Shown: positions 18,408 through 26,945 of the stretch, one piece after another
Layout of the letters: each line of letters starts with the position of its first letter
Position numbering within the stretch: position 1 is the stretch's first letter
DNA from: Methylobacterium thuringiense
GTDB lineage: Bacteria; Pseudomonadota; Alphaproteobacteria; Rhizobiales; Beijerinckiaceae
Reading direction: 5' to 3'
NCBI RefSeq assembly: GCF_022179645.1
Contig: NZ_BPRA01000003.1
Span: forward strand, 226,750 to 290,749
DNA: 64,000 nt
Notes under the pieces: model-generated
What the model was told of the DNA's origin: nothing
What the model saw: only the letters and a program-made list of their open reading frames with translations
Databases searched by the model: none
Translations under genes and position numbers: made by a program

Positions 18408-18728
18408 GTGTCCGGATCGGATGAAGGTGAAGCGAGCGGCCGTTCTGCCAACACGATGACGCCGGCACAGTGCCGAGCAGGCCGGGCTCTGATCGATTTG
18501 TCCGTGACCGATCTCGCATCCAAGGTCGGTTTGGACGTGGCATTGGTGCGCGACTTCGAGAACGGCTTGAACGATCCACCCTCGGGAACGATCGAAGCCC
18601 TGCGGAGTGCGCTCATGACGGGTGGTGTGATCTTCACCGACGGCGATTCGGCAGGCGTCCGCCTCGGCCACAAAAACGGCGACGAGGGAACACGGCTCGG
18701 TGAGCTGAACACCGAGAACGATCGCTGA
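18408..18728 (+). CDS. Small XRE-type helix-turn-helix protein
   Basis: A 106-residue protein with an HTH domain at about residues 17-75: MTPAQCRAGRALIDLSVTDLA, recognition-helix region ALVRDFENGLNDP, and the closing ALMTGGVIFTDGD-GVRL segment. This small regulator type is common in Rhizobiales and often occurs as an orphan. The GTG at 18408 has GGGAG seven bases upstream; an in-frame ATG at 18456 is the alternative. It converges on the flavoprotein gene ending at 18735. Confidence 0.8.
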   Translation: MSGSDEGEASGRSANTMTPAQCRAGRALIDLSVTDLASKVGLDVALVRDFENGLNDPPSGTIEALRSALMTGGVIFTDGDSAGVRLGHKNGDEGTRLGELNTENDR

Positions 18729-18734
18729 GGGCGT

Positions 18735-19961
18735 TCAGCGCGCCGTCGCAAGCGCCTTCAGGTCGAAGGCCGGGTCGGCCGCCTCGGCTGGGGTCAGGTC
18801 GCGTCCAAGGGCGAGTATGCGGCGGGCCGCCATGTGGTCGGCCCCGCGGTTGACGGATTCCACAGCTCGCAGTCGGCCGTCGCGGAAGCGGAACACCGAG
18901 AAGGCGTCGCCACCGCCCCGCACGACGCTGCCGTCGCCGGTGCCGGAAAGGCCTGCGATCTGGAGCTTGTAACGGCCTTGGTCGCTCCAGAACCACGGCA
19001 CCGCGTCATAGGCCACAGGACGTCCCGTGAGCCGGCCTGCGAGGCAGCGGGCCTGATCGATCGCGTTTTGCACGGATTCGATGCGAACCCGATCTCCTCG
19101 CGACATCCCCGCAGCGAAACGCGTCGGAAAGCGGGCGCAGTCGCCAACTGCCGAGATCGCGGGATCGACCGTCGCGAGAAACGTATTGATCTCGATGCCG
19201 TCGCGGACCGGCAGTTCGGCCCGTTCTGCCAGTTCCTGGTTCGGCACGACGCCGATGCCGACGAGGACGAGATCAGCCGGAATCCGTCCGCCATCCGCAG
19301 TCGCGACGGCCGCGGCGTGGCCGGCGTGGCCTTCGATGGCGGTGATGCCGGCCCGGAACTGGAAAACGACTCCCATGGCCTCGTGCGCAATCCGGAATGC
19401 GTCGGCTGTCTCCATCGACACCGCCCGCGCCATCGGCCGGTCGGCCGCTTCGATGACCGTGACGGCGAGCCCGCGGCCGGCGCAGACTGCGGCGAATTCG
19501 AGCCCGATGAAGCCCGCGCCCACCACGACGATGTTCTTGGCGGACGCGATGGCTGCGCGGAGCGCATTCGCATCGTCGAGCGACCGAAGCTGATGGACGC
19601 CCGGAAGATCGGCGCCGGGCACCGGCAGCGTCCTGTTGCGCGATCCCGTCGCGAGAACGAGTTGATCGTAGGGCAGGTCCGTGCCGTCATCGAGGATCAG
19701 GCGGCGAGCATCGCGGTCGATCGCGGAGCCCCGAGCGAGGCGATGCGCGATGCGATGCTCGGCCAGGTACGAAGCCGGCCGCAGCAGCAGGCCTTCGGCG
19801 TCGGTCTTGCCGGCGAGATAGGCCTTCGAGAGGGGAGGGCGCTGGTAGGGCAGCGTCTGCTCGTCGCCGACGAGTGTGATCGGGTCCGCAAACCCGGCCT
19901 CGCGCAGACTCGCGGCGGTCTGGAAGCCGGCCTGGCCCGCGCCGACGATGACGACGCTCAC
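18735..19961 (-). CDS. FAD-dependent ferredoxin/rubredoxin-reductase-like oxidoreductase
   Basis: A 408-residue pyridine-nucleotide-disulfide family protein without a redox disulfide. It has the FAD-binding VVIVGAGQAGFQTAASLR (about 3-20), LPYQRPPLSKAYLAGK, the ATGSRNR segment, the NAD(P)H-binding IVVVGAGFIGLEFAAV (about 144-159) and the second FAD motif ISAVGDCARFP. The C-terminal domain matches ferredoxin-reductase ArsH/BphA4-like proteins that move electrons from NADH to a ferredoxin. The partner is not nearby. Its start overlaps the cbbR stop (ATGA, 19958-19961), so the two genes are translationally coupled. Confidence 0.87.
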   Translation of the reverse strand: MSVVIVGAGQAGFQTAASLREAGFADPITLVGDEQTLPYQRPPLSKAYLAGKTDAEGLLLRPASYLAEHRIAHRLARGSAIDRDARRLILDDGTDLPYDQLVLATGSRNRTLPVPGADLPGVHQLRSLDDANALRAAIASAKNIVVVGAGFIGLEFAAVCAGRGLAVTVIEAADRPMARAVSMETADAFRIAHEAMGVVFQFRAGITAIEGHAGHAAAVATADGGRIPADLVLVGIGVVPNQELAERAELPVRDGIEINTFLATVDPAISAVGDCARFPTRFAAGMSRGDRVRIESVQNAIDQARCLAGRLTGRPVAYDAVPWFWSDQGRYKLQIAGLSGTGDGSVVRGGGDAFSVFRFRDGRLRAVESVNRGADHMAARRILALGRDLTPAEAADPAFDLKALATAR

Positions 19962-20911
19962 GGAGCCACCGGCTCGGGCGTCGCCGCCACAATCGCCGAA
20001 TGGAGCTTCGGCAGGAAGCCCGCACCTTCCTGGACGAGGTAATTCCAGAACGAGTCGGAGGCCGGGCCGAGTACCTTGTCGGCACGGCGGACGACATACC
20101 AGTCGCGCCGGATGGGCAGGCCTTGCACGTCGAGGAGCACGAGCCGGCCGCTTTCCAGCTCCGCCGAGACCGTATGAGAGGACAGAAGCGCGATCCCGAG
20201 CCCGGCGATCACGGCCTGCTTCAGCGTCTCGTTGGAGCCGGCGTCGATCCCGAGCCGTGCCCGGCGGATCATCACGCCGTTCATAAACTCTTCGAAGACC
20301 GCACGCGTCCCCGACCCTTCCTCGCGCACGAGAAAGGATTGGTCCGCGATGTCGTCGCGCGTCAGCCCCGTCTTTCCGGCAAGCGGATGGTCCGGCGAAG
20401 CGATCAGCACGAGTGGGTGCGGGCCGAAGGTCTCGGCCTCGATGGCGAAATCACGCGGCGGGCGGCCCATGATCGCGAAGTCGATCTCGTAATTGCGGAG
20501 AGTTTCGACCGTGTCGGTGCGGTTGCCCACCGTCAGATTGATCTCGACCTGAGGGTGAGCCTGCATGAATCCGGCGATCACGGCGGGGGCGAAGTACTTC
20601 GCCGTCGAGACGACGCCCAACGCCACGCGGCCGCCACCGGCACCCTTCAGTGTGCGAAGGCGCTCGGTGCAGGTCTCCAGCACCGTGTTGATGCTGTTGA
20701 TCGCCCACAGCATCTCGCGACCGGCATCGGTCGGCTTGAGGCCCGTCGGCGTACGATCGAACAGCAGGAGGCCCGCCTCGTCCTCCAGTTGGCGGATGCG
20801 GGCATAGAGGGCGGCGGAGGTGACGTTCAGCTCCTGCGCCGCCCGCGTCATGGTTCCGAGCCGGGCGACGGCCGCGACGGCCTGCAACTGCTTGAGCGAG
20901 AGGTTGCGCAT
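19958..20911 (-). CDS. cbbR: LysR-family regulator of the CbbR/QscR type
   Basis: A 317-residue LysR-type regulator: winged HTH at about 1-65 (LKQLQAVAAVARLGTMTRAAQELNVTS) and a periplasmic-binding-like effector domain from about 92. Divergent placement against fbp-prkB-rpe-cbbY is the classic CbbR arrangement. In Methylorubrum extorquens the CbbR homologue QscR controls serine-cycle genes and responds to ribulose-1,5-bisphosphate made by phosphoribulokinase; this gene may be its orthologue, but the sequence alone does not decide between CbbR and QscR. It overlaps the downstream flavoprotein by ATGA. Confidence 0.85.
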   Translation of the reverse strand: MRNLSLKQLQAVAAVARLGTMTRAAQELNVTSAALYARIRQLEDEAGLLLFDRTPTGLKPTDAGREMLWAINSINTVLETCTERLRTLKGAGGGRVALGVVSTAKYFAPAVIAGFMQAHPQVEINLTVGNRTDTVETLRNYEIDFAIMGRPPRDFAIEAETFGPHPLVLIASPDHPLAGKTGLTRDDIADQSFLVREEGSGTRAVFEEFMNGVMIRRARLGIDAGSNETLKQAVIAGLGIALLSSHTVSAELESGRLVLLDVQGLPIRRDWYVVRRADKVLGPASDSFWNYLVQEGAGFLPKLHSAIVAATPEPVAP

Positions 20912-20943
20912 GGGCCGCTTTTAGTTTTTTTGCGCGGCACCAC

Positions 20944-20961
20944 AAGTTTCGTGAGAATCTT
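20944..20961. promoter_or_regulatory. Imperfect inverted repeat between cbbR and fbp, candidate operator
   Basis: AAGTTTC-GTGA-GAATCTT (6 of 7 arm positions complementary) lies 33-50 bases upstream of the cbbR start, where a LysR regulator would bind for autoregulation. The exact T-N11-A rule is not met. Confidence 0.35.
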
Positions 20962-20973
20962 TGTCGCCCTCTT

Positions 20974-20989
20974 GCACCGCATCTGGTGC
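20974..20989. promoter_or_regulatory. Dyad GCACC-N6-GGTGC between cbbR and fbp, candidate operator
   Basis: A perfect 5-bp dyad with a 6-base spacer sits in the middle of the 170-bp divergent region. It could be a regulator site or a chance palindrome. Confidence 0.35.
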
Positions 20990-21081
20990 TCCGGAGCGGT
21001 CGCAGGATATCATGCGGCCTCAGAACACAGCGGCCGGGCAACGGCCGGCGGCATCAAGCGGACTCGGATCAGGACATGGCC

Positions 21082-22125
21082 ATGGCGATCGGCTCCACGC
21101 TTTCCGAGCACCTCGACGCGGAAGTCGCCCGCGACGCCTCCCTCGCCGACACCGCCAAGACGATCCTGGCGCTCGCCGCCGCATCGATCGACGTGAGCGA
21201 GATCTGCGCCCGCGGTGCGCTCGCCGGCGATCTCGGCGCACAGGGCGAAACCAACAGCGACGGCGACGTGCAGAAGGCGCTCGACGTCATCGCCCACAAG
21301 CGCTTCACCGAGGCACTGCAATCCGCGCCCGTGGCCGAAGTCGCCTCCGAGGAGGCCGACGACGTGATGGTCCTCAATCCCGGCGCGCCGCTCGCCGTAG
21401 CGATCGACCCCCTCGACGGCTCCTCGAACATCGCCGTCGGCATGATCGTCGGCACCATCTTCGGCATCCGGCCTGTGGTGTCGGACCCGAGCGACCCGAA
21501 CGCCTCGTTCAAGACGCCCGGCACGACCCAGACGGCCGCCGGCTTCACCGTCTACGGCCCAGCCACTACCTTCGTCGTCACCCTCGGCAACGGTACGCGC
21601 ATCTTTACGCTGGACCGCACCGACAAGGTGTTTCGCCTGACTCACGACGCCCTGAAGGTCGTCGCCACGGCCAACGAATACGCGATCAATTCCTCGAACG
21701 GCCGCCACTGGGACGTTCCGGTCAAAGCCTTCATCGAGGACTGCCTGCGCGGCGAGGAAGGCCCACGCGACCGCAACTTCAACATGCGCTGGACGGCGGC
21801 GCTGGTGGCGGACGCGCAGCGCGTGCTGATCCGCGGCGGCATCTTTCTGTATCCGGGCGACGGTCGGAAGGGCTACGAGCAGGGCCGTCTGCGCCTCCTC
21901 TATGAGACCGCCCCGATCGCCTTCGTCATGGAGCAGGCCGGCGCCTCCGCCACCGACGGACAGACACGCATCCTGGACGTCGTCGCCACCAAGATCCACG
22001 AGCGCTCGCCGCTGGTCTTCGGCTCGACCGACGATGTGGCCTGCGTCGCCAAATATTATGAAGGCCGCCAGCCCGCAGCCGGCCGCTCGCCGCTTTTCGG
22101 CCAGCGCGGCCTGATGCGTAGCTGA
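21082..22125 (+). CDS. fbp: Class I fructose-1,6-bisphosphatase
   Basis: Hydrolyses fructose-1,6-bisphosphate to fructose-6-phosphate. The 347-residue protein has the metal-site AIDPLDGSSNIAVGM (about 109-123), ETNSDGDVQKALD, and the C-terminal substrate-binding FLYPGDGRKGYEQGRLRLLYE. AGGA at 21071-21074 is seven bases from ATG 21082, so I prefer that over ATG 21076 two codons earlier. It opens the fbp-prkB-rpe-cbbY cluster divergent from cbbR. In autotrophs this is CbbF; here it may serve gluconeogenesis and feed the phosphoribulokinase branch. Confidence 0.95.
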   Translation: MAIGSTLSEHLDAEVARDASLADTAKTILALAAASIDVSEICARGALAGDLGAQGETNSDGDVQKALDVIAHKRFTEALQSAPVAEVASEEADDVMVLNPGAPLAVAIDPLDGSSNIAVGMIVGTIFGIRPVVSDPSDPNASFKTPGTTQTAAGFTVYGPATTFVVTLGNGTRIFTLDRTDKVFRLTHDALKVVATANEYAINSSNGRHWDVPVKAFIEDCLRGEEGPRDRNFNMRWTAALVADAQRVLIRGGIFLYPGDGRKGYEQGRLRLLYETAPIAFVMEQAGASATDGQTRILDVVATKIHERSPLVFGSTDDVACVAKYYEGRQPAAGRSPLFGQRGLMRS

Positions 22126-22161
22126 GCGCGCCCACGGTCCCCCGCGAGTCTGCAAAGCCCA

Positions 22162-23022
22162 ATGTCGGCGCGTCATCCCATCATCTCCGTCACCGGCTCC
22201 TCGGGCGCCGGCACGACCTCCGTGCGCAACACCTTCGAGCAGATCTTTCGGCGCGAGGACGTGAGCGCGGTCTACATCGAAGGCGACGGCTTCCACGCCT
22301 TCGACCGCGACACCATGCGCGCCAAGATGGCGGAGGAGCCGACCCTCAGCCACTTCGCGCCCCGCGCCAACCTGCTGCCGGAACTCGAAGAGGTGTTTCG
22401 CCGCTACAGCGAATCTGGTGAGGGCCGGACCCGCTCCTACGCCCACGACGAGGTCGACGCCGCGCGCTTCCGCGTTCCGATGGGTCAATTCACGGAGTGG
22501 GAGGACTTTCCGCCGGGCTCCGACCTGCTGTTCTACGAGGGCCTGCACGGCTGCGTCGTCGACAACACCATCGATCTCGCCCGCTATCCCGACCTCAAGA
22601 TCGGGGTCGTGCCGGTCATCAACCTCGAATGGATCCAGAAGCTGCACCGGGACCGCTCGATCCGCGGCTACTCGACCGATGCTGTCACCGACGTGATCCT
22701 GCGGCGGATGCCGGACTACGTGCAGACGATCTGCCCGCAATTCTCCTGGACGGACATCAATTTCCAGCGCGTGCCGATGGTCGACACCTCGAACCCGTTC
22801 ATCGCCCGCTGGATCCCGACCGCCGACGAATCGATGGTGGTCATCCGCTTCCGCGATCCGCACGGGATCGATTTTTCGTACCTCGTCTCGATGATCCACG
22901 ACTCGTTCATGAGCCGGGCCAACTCGATCGTGATTCCAGGCTCGAAGCTCGATCTTGCGATGCAGCTCATCCTGACGCCGATGATCATGCAACTCGTCGA
23001 GCGCAAGCGCCGCCTGGGATGA
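22162..23022 (+). CDS. prkB: Phosphoribulokinase
   Basis: Makes ribulose-1,5-bisphosphate from ribulose-5-phosphate and ATP. The 286-residue proteobacterial (short) form shows the P-loop VTGSSGAGTTSVRNTF (about 10-25), YIEGDGFHAFDRDTM (about 41-55) with catalytic Asp, the family segment FYEGLHGCVVDNTIDLARYPDLKIGVVPVINLEWIQKLHRD, and RGYSTDAVTDVILRRMPDYV. It begins 36 bases after fbp. No RuBisCO genes lie in the window, so the product may act as a regulatory metabolite rather than a CO2 acceptor. Confidence 0.97.
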   Translation: MSARHPIISVTGSSGAGTTSVRNTFEQIFRREDVSAVYIEGDGFHAFDRDTMRAKMAEEPTLSHFAPRANLLPELEEVFRRYSESGEGRTRSYAHDEVDAARFRVPMGQFTEWEDFPPGSDLLFYEGLHGCVVDNTIDLARYPDLKIGVVPVINLEWIQKLHRDRSIRGYSTDAVTDVILRRMPDYVQTICPQFSWTDINFQRVPMVDTSNPFIARWIPTADESMVVIRFRDPHGIDFSYLVSMIHDSFMSRANSIVIPGSKLDLAMQLILTPMIMQLVERKRRLG

Positions 23023-23202
23023 GCCGGCACGACCTGCGACAAATGAACGTCGGCCCGGCGAGTGCGAGAGCAGGCGGCCCCGATTTCGCATTCCCGGTTG
23101 GACGAATTGGCACTACATCGCGGGTATCCCGCGCCTTAGTTTTGCATCGCACCCTTTGAGGGGCCGGGCCGCGCGCCAAGTGCGGACCTTCCTGAGGTAT
23201 CC

Positions 23203-23886
23203 ATGACGATCATCGCTCCCTCCATCCTCTCGGCCGACTTCTCCCGGCTCGGGGAAGAGGTCCGCGCTGTCGATGAGGCCGGCGGCGACTGGATTCATCT
23301 TGATGTGATGGACGGGCATTTCGTGCCCAACATCACTTTCGGTCCGGCGCTCATCAAGGCGCTGCGCCCGCACACCAAAAAGCATTTCGACGTGCACCTG
23401 ATGATCGCCCCGGCCGATCCCTACCTCGCCGCCTTCGCCGAAGCCGGCGCCGACACGATCTCGGTGCATGTCGAGGCCAGCCCGCACATCCACCGCTCGC
23501 TCCAGACCATCAGGGCACTCGGCAAGCGCGCCGGCATCGCCCTCAATCCCGGCACCCCCGCCGCGATGGTTGAGCCGGTGCTCGACCTCGTCGACCTCGT
23601 CGTCTGCATGACGGTCAATCCCGGCTTCGGCGGCCAGAGTTTTCTGCCGGCGGCTTTGGAGACGGTCTCGCGAGTGCGCGCGATGGCGGGGGGGCGCGCT
23701 CTCGACATCGAGGTGGACGGCGGCATTACACCGGAGACCGTGGCGGCGGCGGCGCGCGCCGGTGCGAACGTGTTCGTGGCGGGCTCCGGCGTGTTCGGCG
23801 GGGGCGCGGGCGCCTATGCCGGCAACATCACCGCGATCCGCGAGGGTGCGAATTCCGCGACCGGTCGGGACGGCTTGCGATGCTGA
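23203..23886 (+). CDS. rpe: Ribulose-phosphate 3-epimerase
   Basis: Interconverts ribulose-5-phosphate and xylulose-5-phosphate, supplying the prkB substrate. The 227-residue TIM barrel shows [17 protein letters not shown] (about 3-19), the metal ligands in [14 protein letters not shown] (about 29-42) and FDVHLMI, the [13 protein letters not shown] loop, and [12 protein letters not shown] 180-bp gap follows prkB; rpe overlaps cbbY by seven bases, so those two are coupled. Confidence 0.96.
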   Translation: MTIIAPSILSADFSRLGEEVRAVDEAGGDWIHLDVMDGHFVPNITFGPALIKALRPHTKKHFDVHLMIAPADPYLAAFAEAGADTISVHVEASPHIHRSLQTIRALGKRAGIALNPGTPAAMVEPVLDLVDLVVCMTVNPGFGGQSFLPAALETVSRVRAMAGGRALDIEVDGGITPETVAAAARAGANVFVAGSGVFGGGAGAYAGNITAIREGANSATGRDGLRC

Positions 23887-24644
23887 AGGCGCTGATCTTC
23901 GACGTCGACGGCACTCTCGCCGAGACCGAGGACCTGCACCGGCAGGCCTTCAACCGCGCCTTCGGCCAGCTCGGCCTCGACTGGCACTGGACGCCCGAGC
24001 TCTATGCCGAACTGCTGAAGGTGATGGGCGGAAAGGAACGCCTCCTCCATTACATCGACCAGGAGCATCCCGCCGAGAAGCGCGCGCTCACCGCGCGGAT
24101 GCCTGAGATCCATGACCTCAAGACGCGCATCTACGGAGAACTCATCGAGACCGGCCCGCTCGCGCTACGCCCCGGCGTTGCACGGTTGATCGGCGAGGCC
24201 CGCGCCGCCGGTCTCCGCCTCGGCGTAGCGACGACGACGACCCGGCCCAATCTCGACCGGCTCGTTGCGATCAATTTTCCGAAGGGCGACGAACCGTTCG
24301 ACGTCATCGCCGCCGGTGACGAGGCCGCTCGAAAGAAGCCGGCACCGGACATCTTCGAATTGGCTGTGGGCAGGCTCGGTATCGATCCGCTCGAAGGCAT
24401 CGCCTTCGAGGATTCAGCGGCCGGCATCCGCTCGGCGCTCGATGCCGGCCTACCCGTGCTCGCTACGCGCAGCCGTTACACGCAGAGCCATCGGCTCGAC
24501 GGCGCCTTCTCCGCGGTTTCCGATCTCGGCGAGCCGGGCAGGCCGCATCGGCATCTCTCGGGTGCCGTCTGGCCCGACGGTGTCGTGACGCTGGATGCTC
24601 TCCGCGTCTGGCATACCCGCAACAGGGAAAGTGCGACCGCTTGA
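23880..24644 (+). CDS. cbbY: HAD-family phosphatase CbbY
   Basis: A 254-residue haloacid-dehalogenase-type phosphatase. It has the nucleophile motif [24 protein letters not shown] (Asp 8 and 10 region), motif II in [10 protein letters not shown], motif III Lys in [12 protein letters not shown] and motif [13 protein letters not shown]. Purple-bacterial CbbY removes xylulose-1,5-bisphosphate, a RuBisCO inhibitor; without RuBisCO the relevant substrate is unclear, perhaps a misfire product of phosphoribulokinase metabolism. It overlaps rpe by seven bases and is followed by a hairpin. Confidence 0.9.
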   Translation: MLKALIFDVDGTLAETEDLHRQAFNRAFGQLGLDWHWTPELYAELLKVMGGKERLLHYIDQEHPAEKRALTARMPEIHDLKTRIYGELIETGPLALRPGVARLIGEARAAGLRLGVATTTTRPNLDRLVAINFPKGDEPFDVIAAGDEAARKKPAPDIFELAVGRLGIDPLEGIAFEDSAAGIRSALDAGLPVLATRSRYTQSHRLDGAFSAVSDLGEPGRPHRHLSGAVWPDGVVTLDALRVWHTRNRESATA

Positions 24645-24662
24645 ACGGCCGCGTAAAACAAA

Positions 24663-24687
24663 CAGCGCGCCCCGCAGGAGCGCGCTG
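24663..24687. terminator. Hairpin terminator after cbbY
   Basis: CAGCGCGC pairs with GCGCGCTG around a 9-base loop, 18 bases past the cbbY stop. The tail (GATTTAG) has only a short T-run. Confidence 0.6.
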
Positions 24688-24954
24688 GATTTAGGTAGTC
24701 CGTGGTCTCTGAAACGGACGGACCGATACTACCGGTTCTGTATGCAAAATACAGTCGCTTTTGCGCCACGCTGAATTGTTGCATCTCGGTGTGCCGTTCG
24801 GCACCAACCGTTCGGTGCGCACAATACCGGACTCCGAGACCGCGCTTTGCAGATCGGCGCGTGGGCCGTATCAGGACGCGCCTTCGTTTCGGGGCGCCCG
24901 CACGCGCTTCCCTCGAAGCGTGCCGATCCAACCCTCGCCGGAGTCGGGAGACCG

Positions 24955-26064
24955 ATGCGTGGACCGAACGCGATCGATTTCTGGCGCGGCTTCGCCCTCA
25001 TTACGATCTTCGTCAATCATATCCCCGGCAACATCTTCGAGCGCTGGACCTTCTCCCAGTACGGGATTTCGGACGCCGCCGAGCTGTTCGTTTTTCTCGC
25101 CGGCTGGTCGATCGGGCTGGCGACCCGTGGGCGCGACGGCGTTCCCGAACCGGCGCTGACGGCGATCCTGCGGCTGCTGTCGCGTACGATCGAGGTCTAT
25201 CGAGCACAGGTGGTGATCATGGCGCTGGCGCTCGCGATGATCGCGGGTACGGCGCTCCTGCTCGACAACCCTCTCATACTCGAATGGCACAATGCCGGCG
25301 GATTCTTCGCCGATCCGATTCAGACCATGGTCGGCATCGTTCTGATGACGCACCAACTCGGCTTCTTCAACATCCTGCCGCTCTACGTGGTGTTGCTCGC
25401 GGTGGCGCCGATCTACATCTTGATGGCGCGGGTGAACCAGACCGGCACGCTGATCCTGTCGTTCAGCCTCTATGCGGCGAGCCTCGTCTACGAGTGGAAC
25501 CTCCCATCCTGGCCAGGGGAGGGCGATTGGTTCTTCAATCCGTTCTGCTGGCAGCTCCTCTTGGTGCTCGGCTTCACCATGCAGGACTGGAACCGGACGC
25601 AGCCGCGTTTCCGGGCTTGGTGCCGCCGGCTCATGCCGCTTGGCGTGGTTATCGTGATCGTCGGGATCGTGCTGTCGGTATTCGAGCTCCGGCCCGATCC
25701 GCTCACGGTGCCGGAGCCGCGCCTTATTTTCACCTTCGACAAAACTTACCTCTCGCCCGCCCGTCTGATCCATTTTTGCGGTGTCCTCCTGGCGTTCCAG
25801 ACGGTGTACGGGCTGGTCGCGCATCGGATCGGTCCGATCACGCGCTATCTCGCGGGTCTCGGGCGCAATTCCCTCGCGGTCTTCTCGATGGGCTCGCTCC
25901 TGGGCCTAGCCGCACAGTTCGTGCGGTTCCGGTTCGGCGGTGGTATGATCGTCGACGTTTCGGTCGTAGGCTGCGGCCTGTTCGCACTGGGTTTTACCGC
26001 ATGGTTCGTCGAATGGCGTTCCCGCAAACCGAAAAAGGTTGTCGGCACGCCTGCCGCACCGTAG
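24955..26064 (+). CDS. OpgC-family integral membrane acyltransferase-like protein
   Basis: A 369-residue polytopic protein with about ten membrane segments. The N-terminal signature (RGPNAIDFWRGFALITIFVNHIPGNIFERWTFSQYG and SDAAELFVFLAGWSIGLA) identifies the OpgC family, which succinylates osmoregulated periplasmic glucans or acylates other envelope glycans. ATG 24955 follows a GGGAG site; longer starts upstream are not supported. Its 3' end overlaps the next gene, encoding a secreted SGNH-like protein, a pairing consistent with transfer of an acyl group across the membrane. Confidence 0.88.
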   Translation: MRGPNAIDFWRGFALITIFVNHIPGNIFERWTFSQYGISDAAELFVFLAGWSIGLATRGRDGVPEPALTAILRLLSRTIEVYRAQVVIMALALAMIAGTALLLDNPLILEWHNAGGFFADPIQTMVGIVLMTHQLGFFNILPLYVVLLAVAPIYILMARVNQTGTLILSFSLYAASLVYEWNLPSWPGEGDWFFNPFCWQLLLVLGFTMQDWNRTQPRFRAWCRRLMPLGVVIVIVGIVLSVFELRPDPLTVPEPRLIFTFDKTYLSPARLIHFCGVLLAFQTVYGLVAHRIGPITRYLAGLGRNSLAVFSMGSLLGLAAQFVRFRFGGGMIVDVSVVGCGLFALGFTAWFVEWRSRKPKKVVGTPAAP

Positions 26065-26933
26065 GCGCCGCAATCTTCGGGATGTTCCTCACCCTGTCCC
26101 CAGCCATGGCGCTGGCGGAGGGGGCGGCAACCGTCGTATCGCCCCCGCATCCACCATCGGCCGCGCCGGGTGCCGCGCCGATCGAGGGGCTGGATCTCAG
26201 TCTGTCGCCCGAATGCCGCGTGCCGGGCTCGAAGCTCTACACATTGGCCAAGCTCATGGCCGTAAAGCGGGCGCTCAAGGAAAAGCGCCCGGTTCGCGTG
26301 CTGTCCGTCGGCTCGTCCTCGTCGGGCCTCGGCGCCTCGACCTCCTATCCGGTCCGGCTCGAGAATGCCCTGGAGCGCTCGCTCCCGAATGTGGACGTGC
26401 AGATCGACTCGCGTGGTCTCTCGGGCGAAGTCGCGAGCGGTGCAGGCGAGCGGCTACGTACGATGGTCGCCGAGATCGAACCCGATCTCGTCGTCTGGCA
26501 GGTCGGCACGAACGACGCGCTCGCTCGAGTCGATACCGATGCCTTCGGTGATGCGCTTCGCGACACGGTCGAGTGGATCAAGTCGCACGACATCGACGTG
26601 GTGCTGATCGACCCGCTCTTTACACAGAGCATCGCCGACGACGAATCCTACAACGGTCTCGTCCGTAAGGTTCAGGATATCGCGGCGGAGCAGCGCGTGC
26701 CCCTGGTACGGCGTTACGAAGCGATGCGCTTCCTTTCGGCCAGCGGCGACAAGGAGAACGAGACGCATATGCTCGGCCGGCATTTCCGGCTGAACGATCT
26801 CGGTCTGCGCTGCATGGCGGAACACGTCACCCGGGCGATCACGCTGTCGCTGCTGCAGCCGGACCTCGGCGCGGCACCGGGCGCCGAACCGCCTGCGAAC
26901 AAGCCAGAGCCTGCGAAGCCGGCCGGGCCATAG
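26001..26933 (+). CDS. Secreted SGNH/GDSL-hydrolase-like protein
   Basis: A 310-residue exported protein in a different frame from the overlapping opgC-like gene (64-bp overlap). An N-terminal signal peptide ends near residue 36 (FGMFLTLSPAMALA). The SGNH-type core runs from about 95: VRVLSVGSSSSGLGAS (block I, Ser replacing the usual GDS), VDVQIDSRGLSGEVASGA, VVWQVGTNDA (block III, Asn) and the C-terminal FRLNDLGLRCMAEH (His of block V shifted). It could be an acyl-esterase or transferase acting with the upstream OpgC-like protein. The start is uncertain: ATG 26001, 26013 or 26091 are all possible. Confidence 0.78.
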   Translation: MVRRMAFPQTEKGCRHACRTVGAAIFGMFLTLSPAMALAEGAATVVSPPHPPSAAPGAAPIEGLDLSLSPECRVPGSKLYTLAKLMAVKRALKEKRPVRVLSVGSSSSGLGASTSYPVRLENALERSLPNVDVQIDSRGLSGEVASGAGERLRTMVAEIEPDLVVWQVGTNDALARVDTDAFGDALRDTVEWIKSHDIDVVLIDPLFTQSIADDESYNGLVRKVQDIAAEQRVPLVRRYEAMRFLSASGDKENETHMLGRHFRLNDLGLRCMAEHVTRAITLSLLQPDLGAAPGAEPPANKPEPAKPAGP

Positions 26934-26945
26934 CCTCTGCCGTTC

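Noticed and set aside
21010-23091. 693-codon leftward open frame over fbp and prkB
   Set aside because: Antisense shadow of two clear enzymes; no domain match.
24702-26000. Long upstream extension in the frame of the SGNH-like gene
   Set aside because: This part overlaps the opgC-like gene in another frame and has no family features; only the 3' part from about 26001 is supported.
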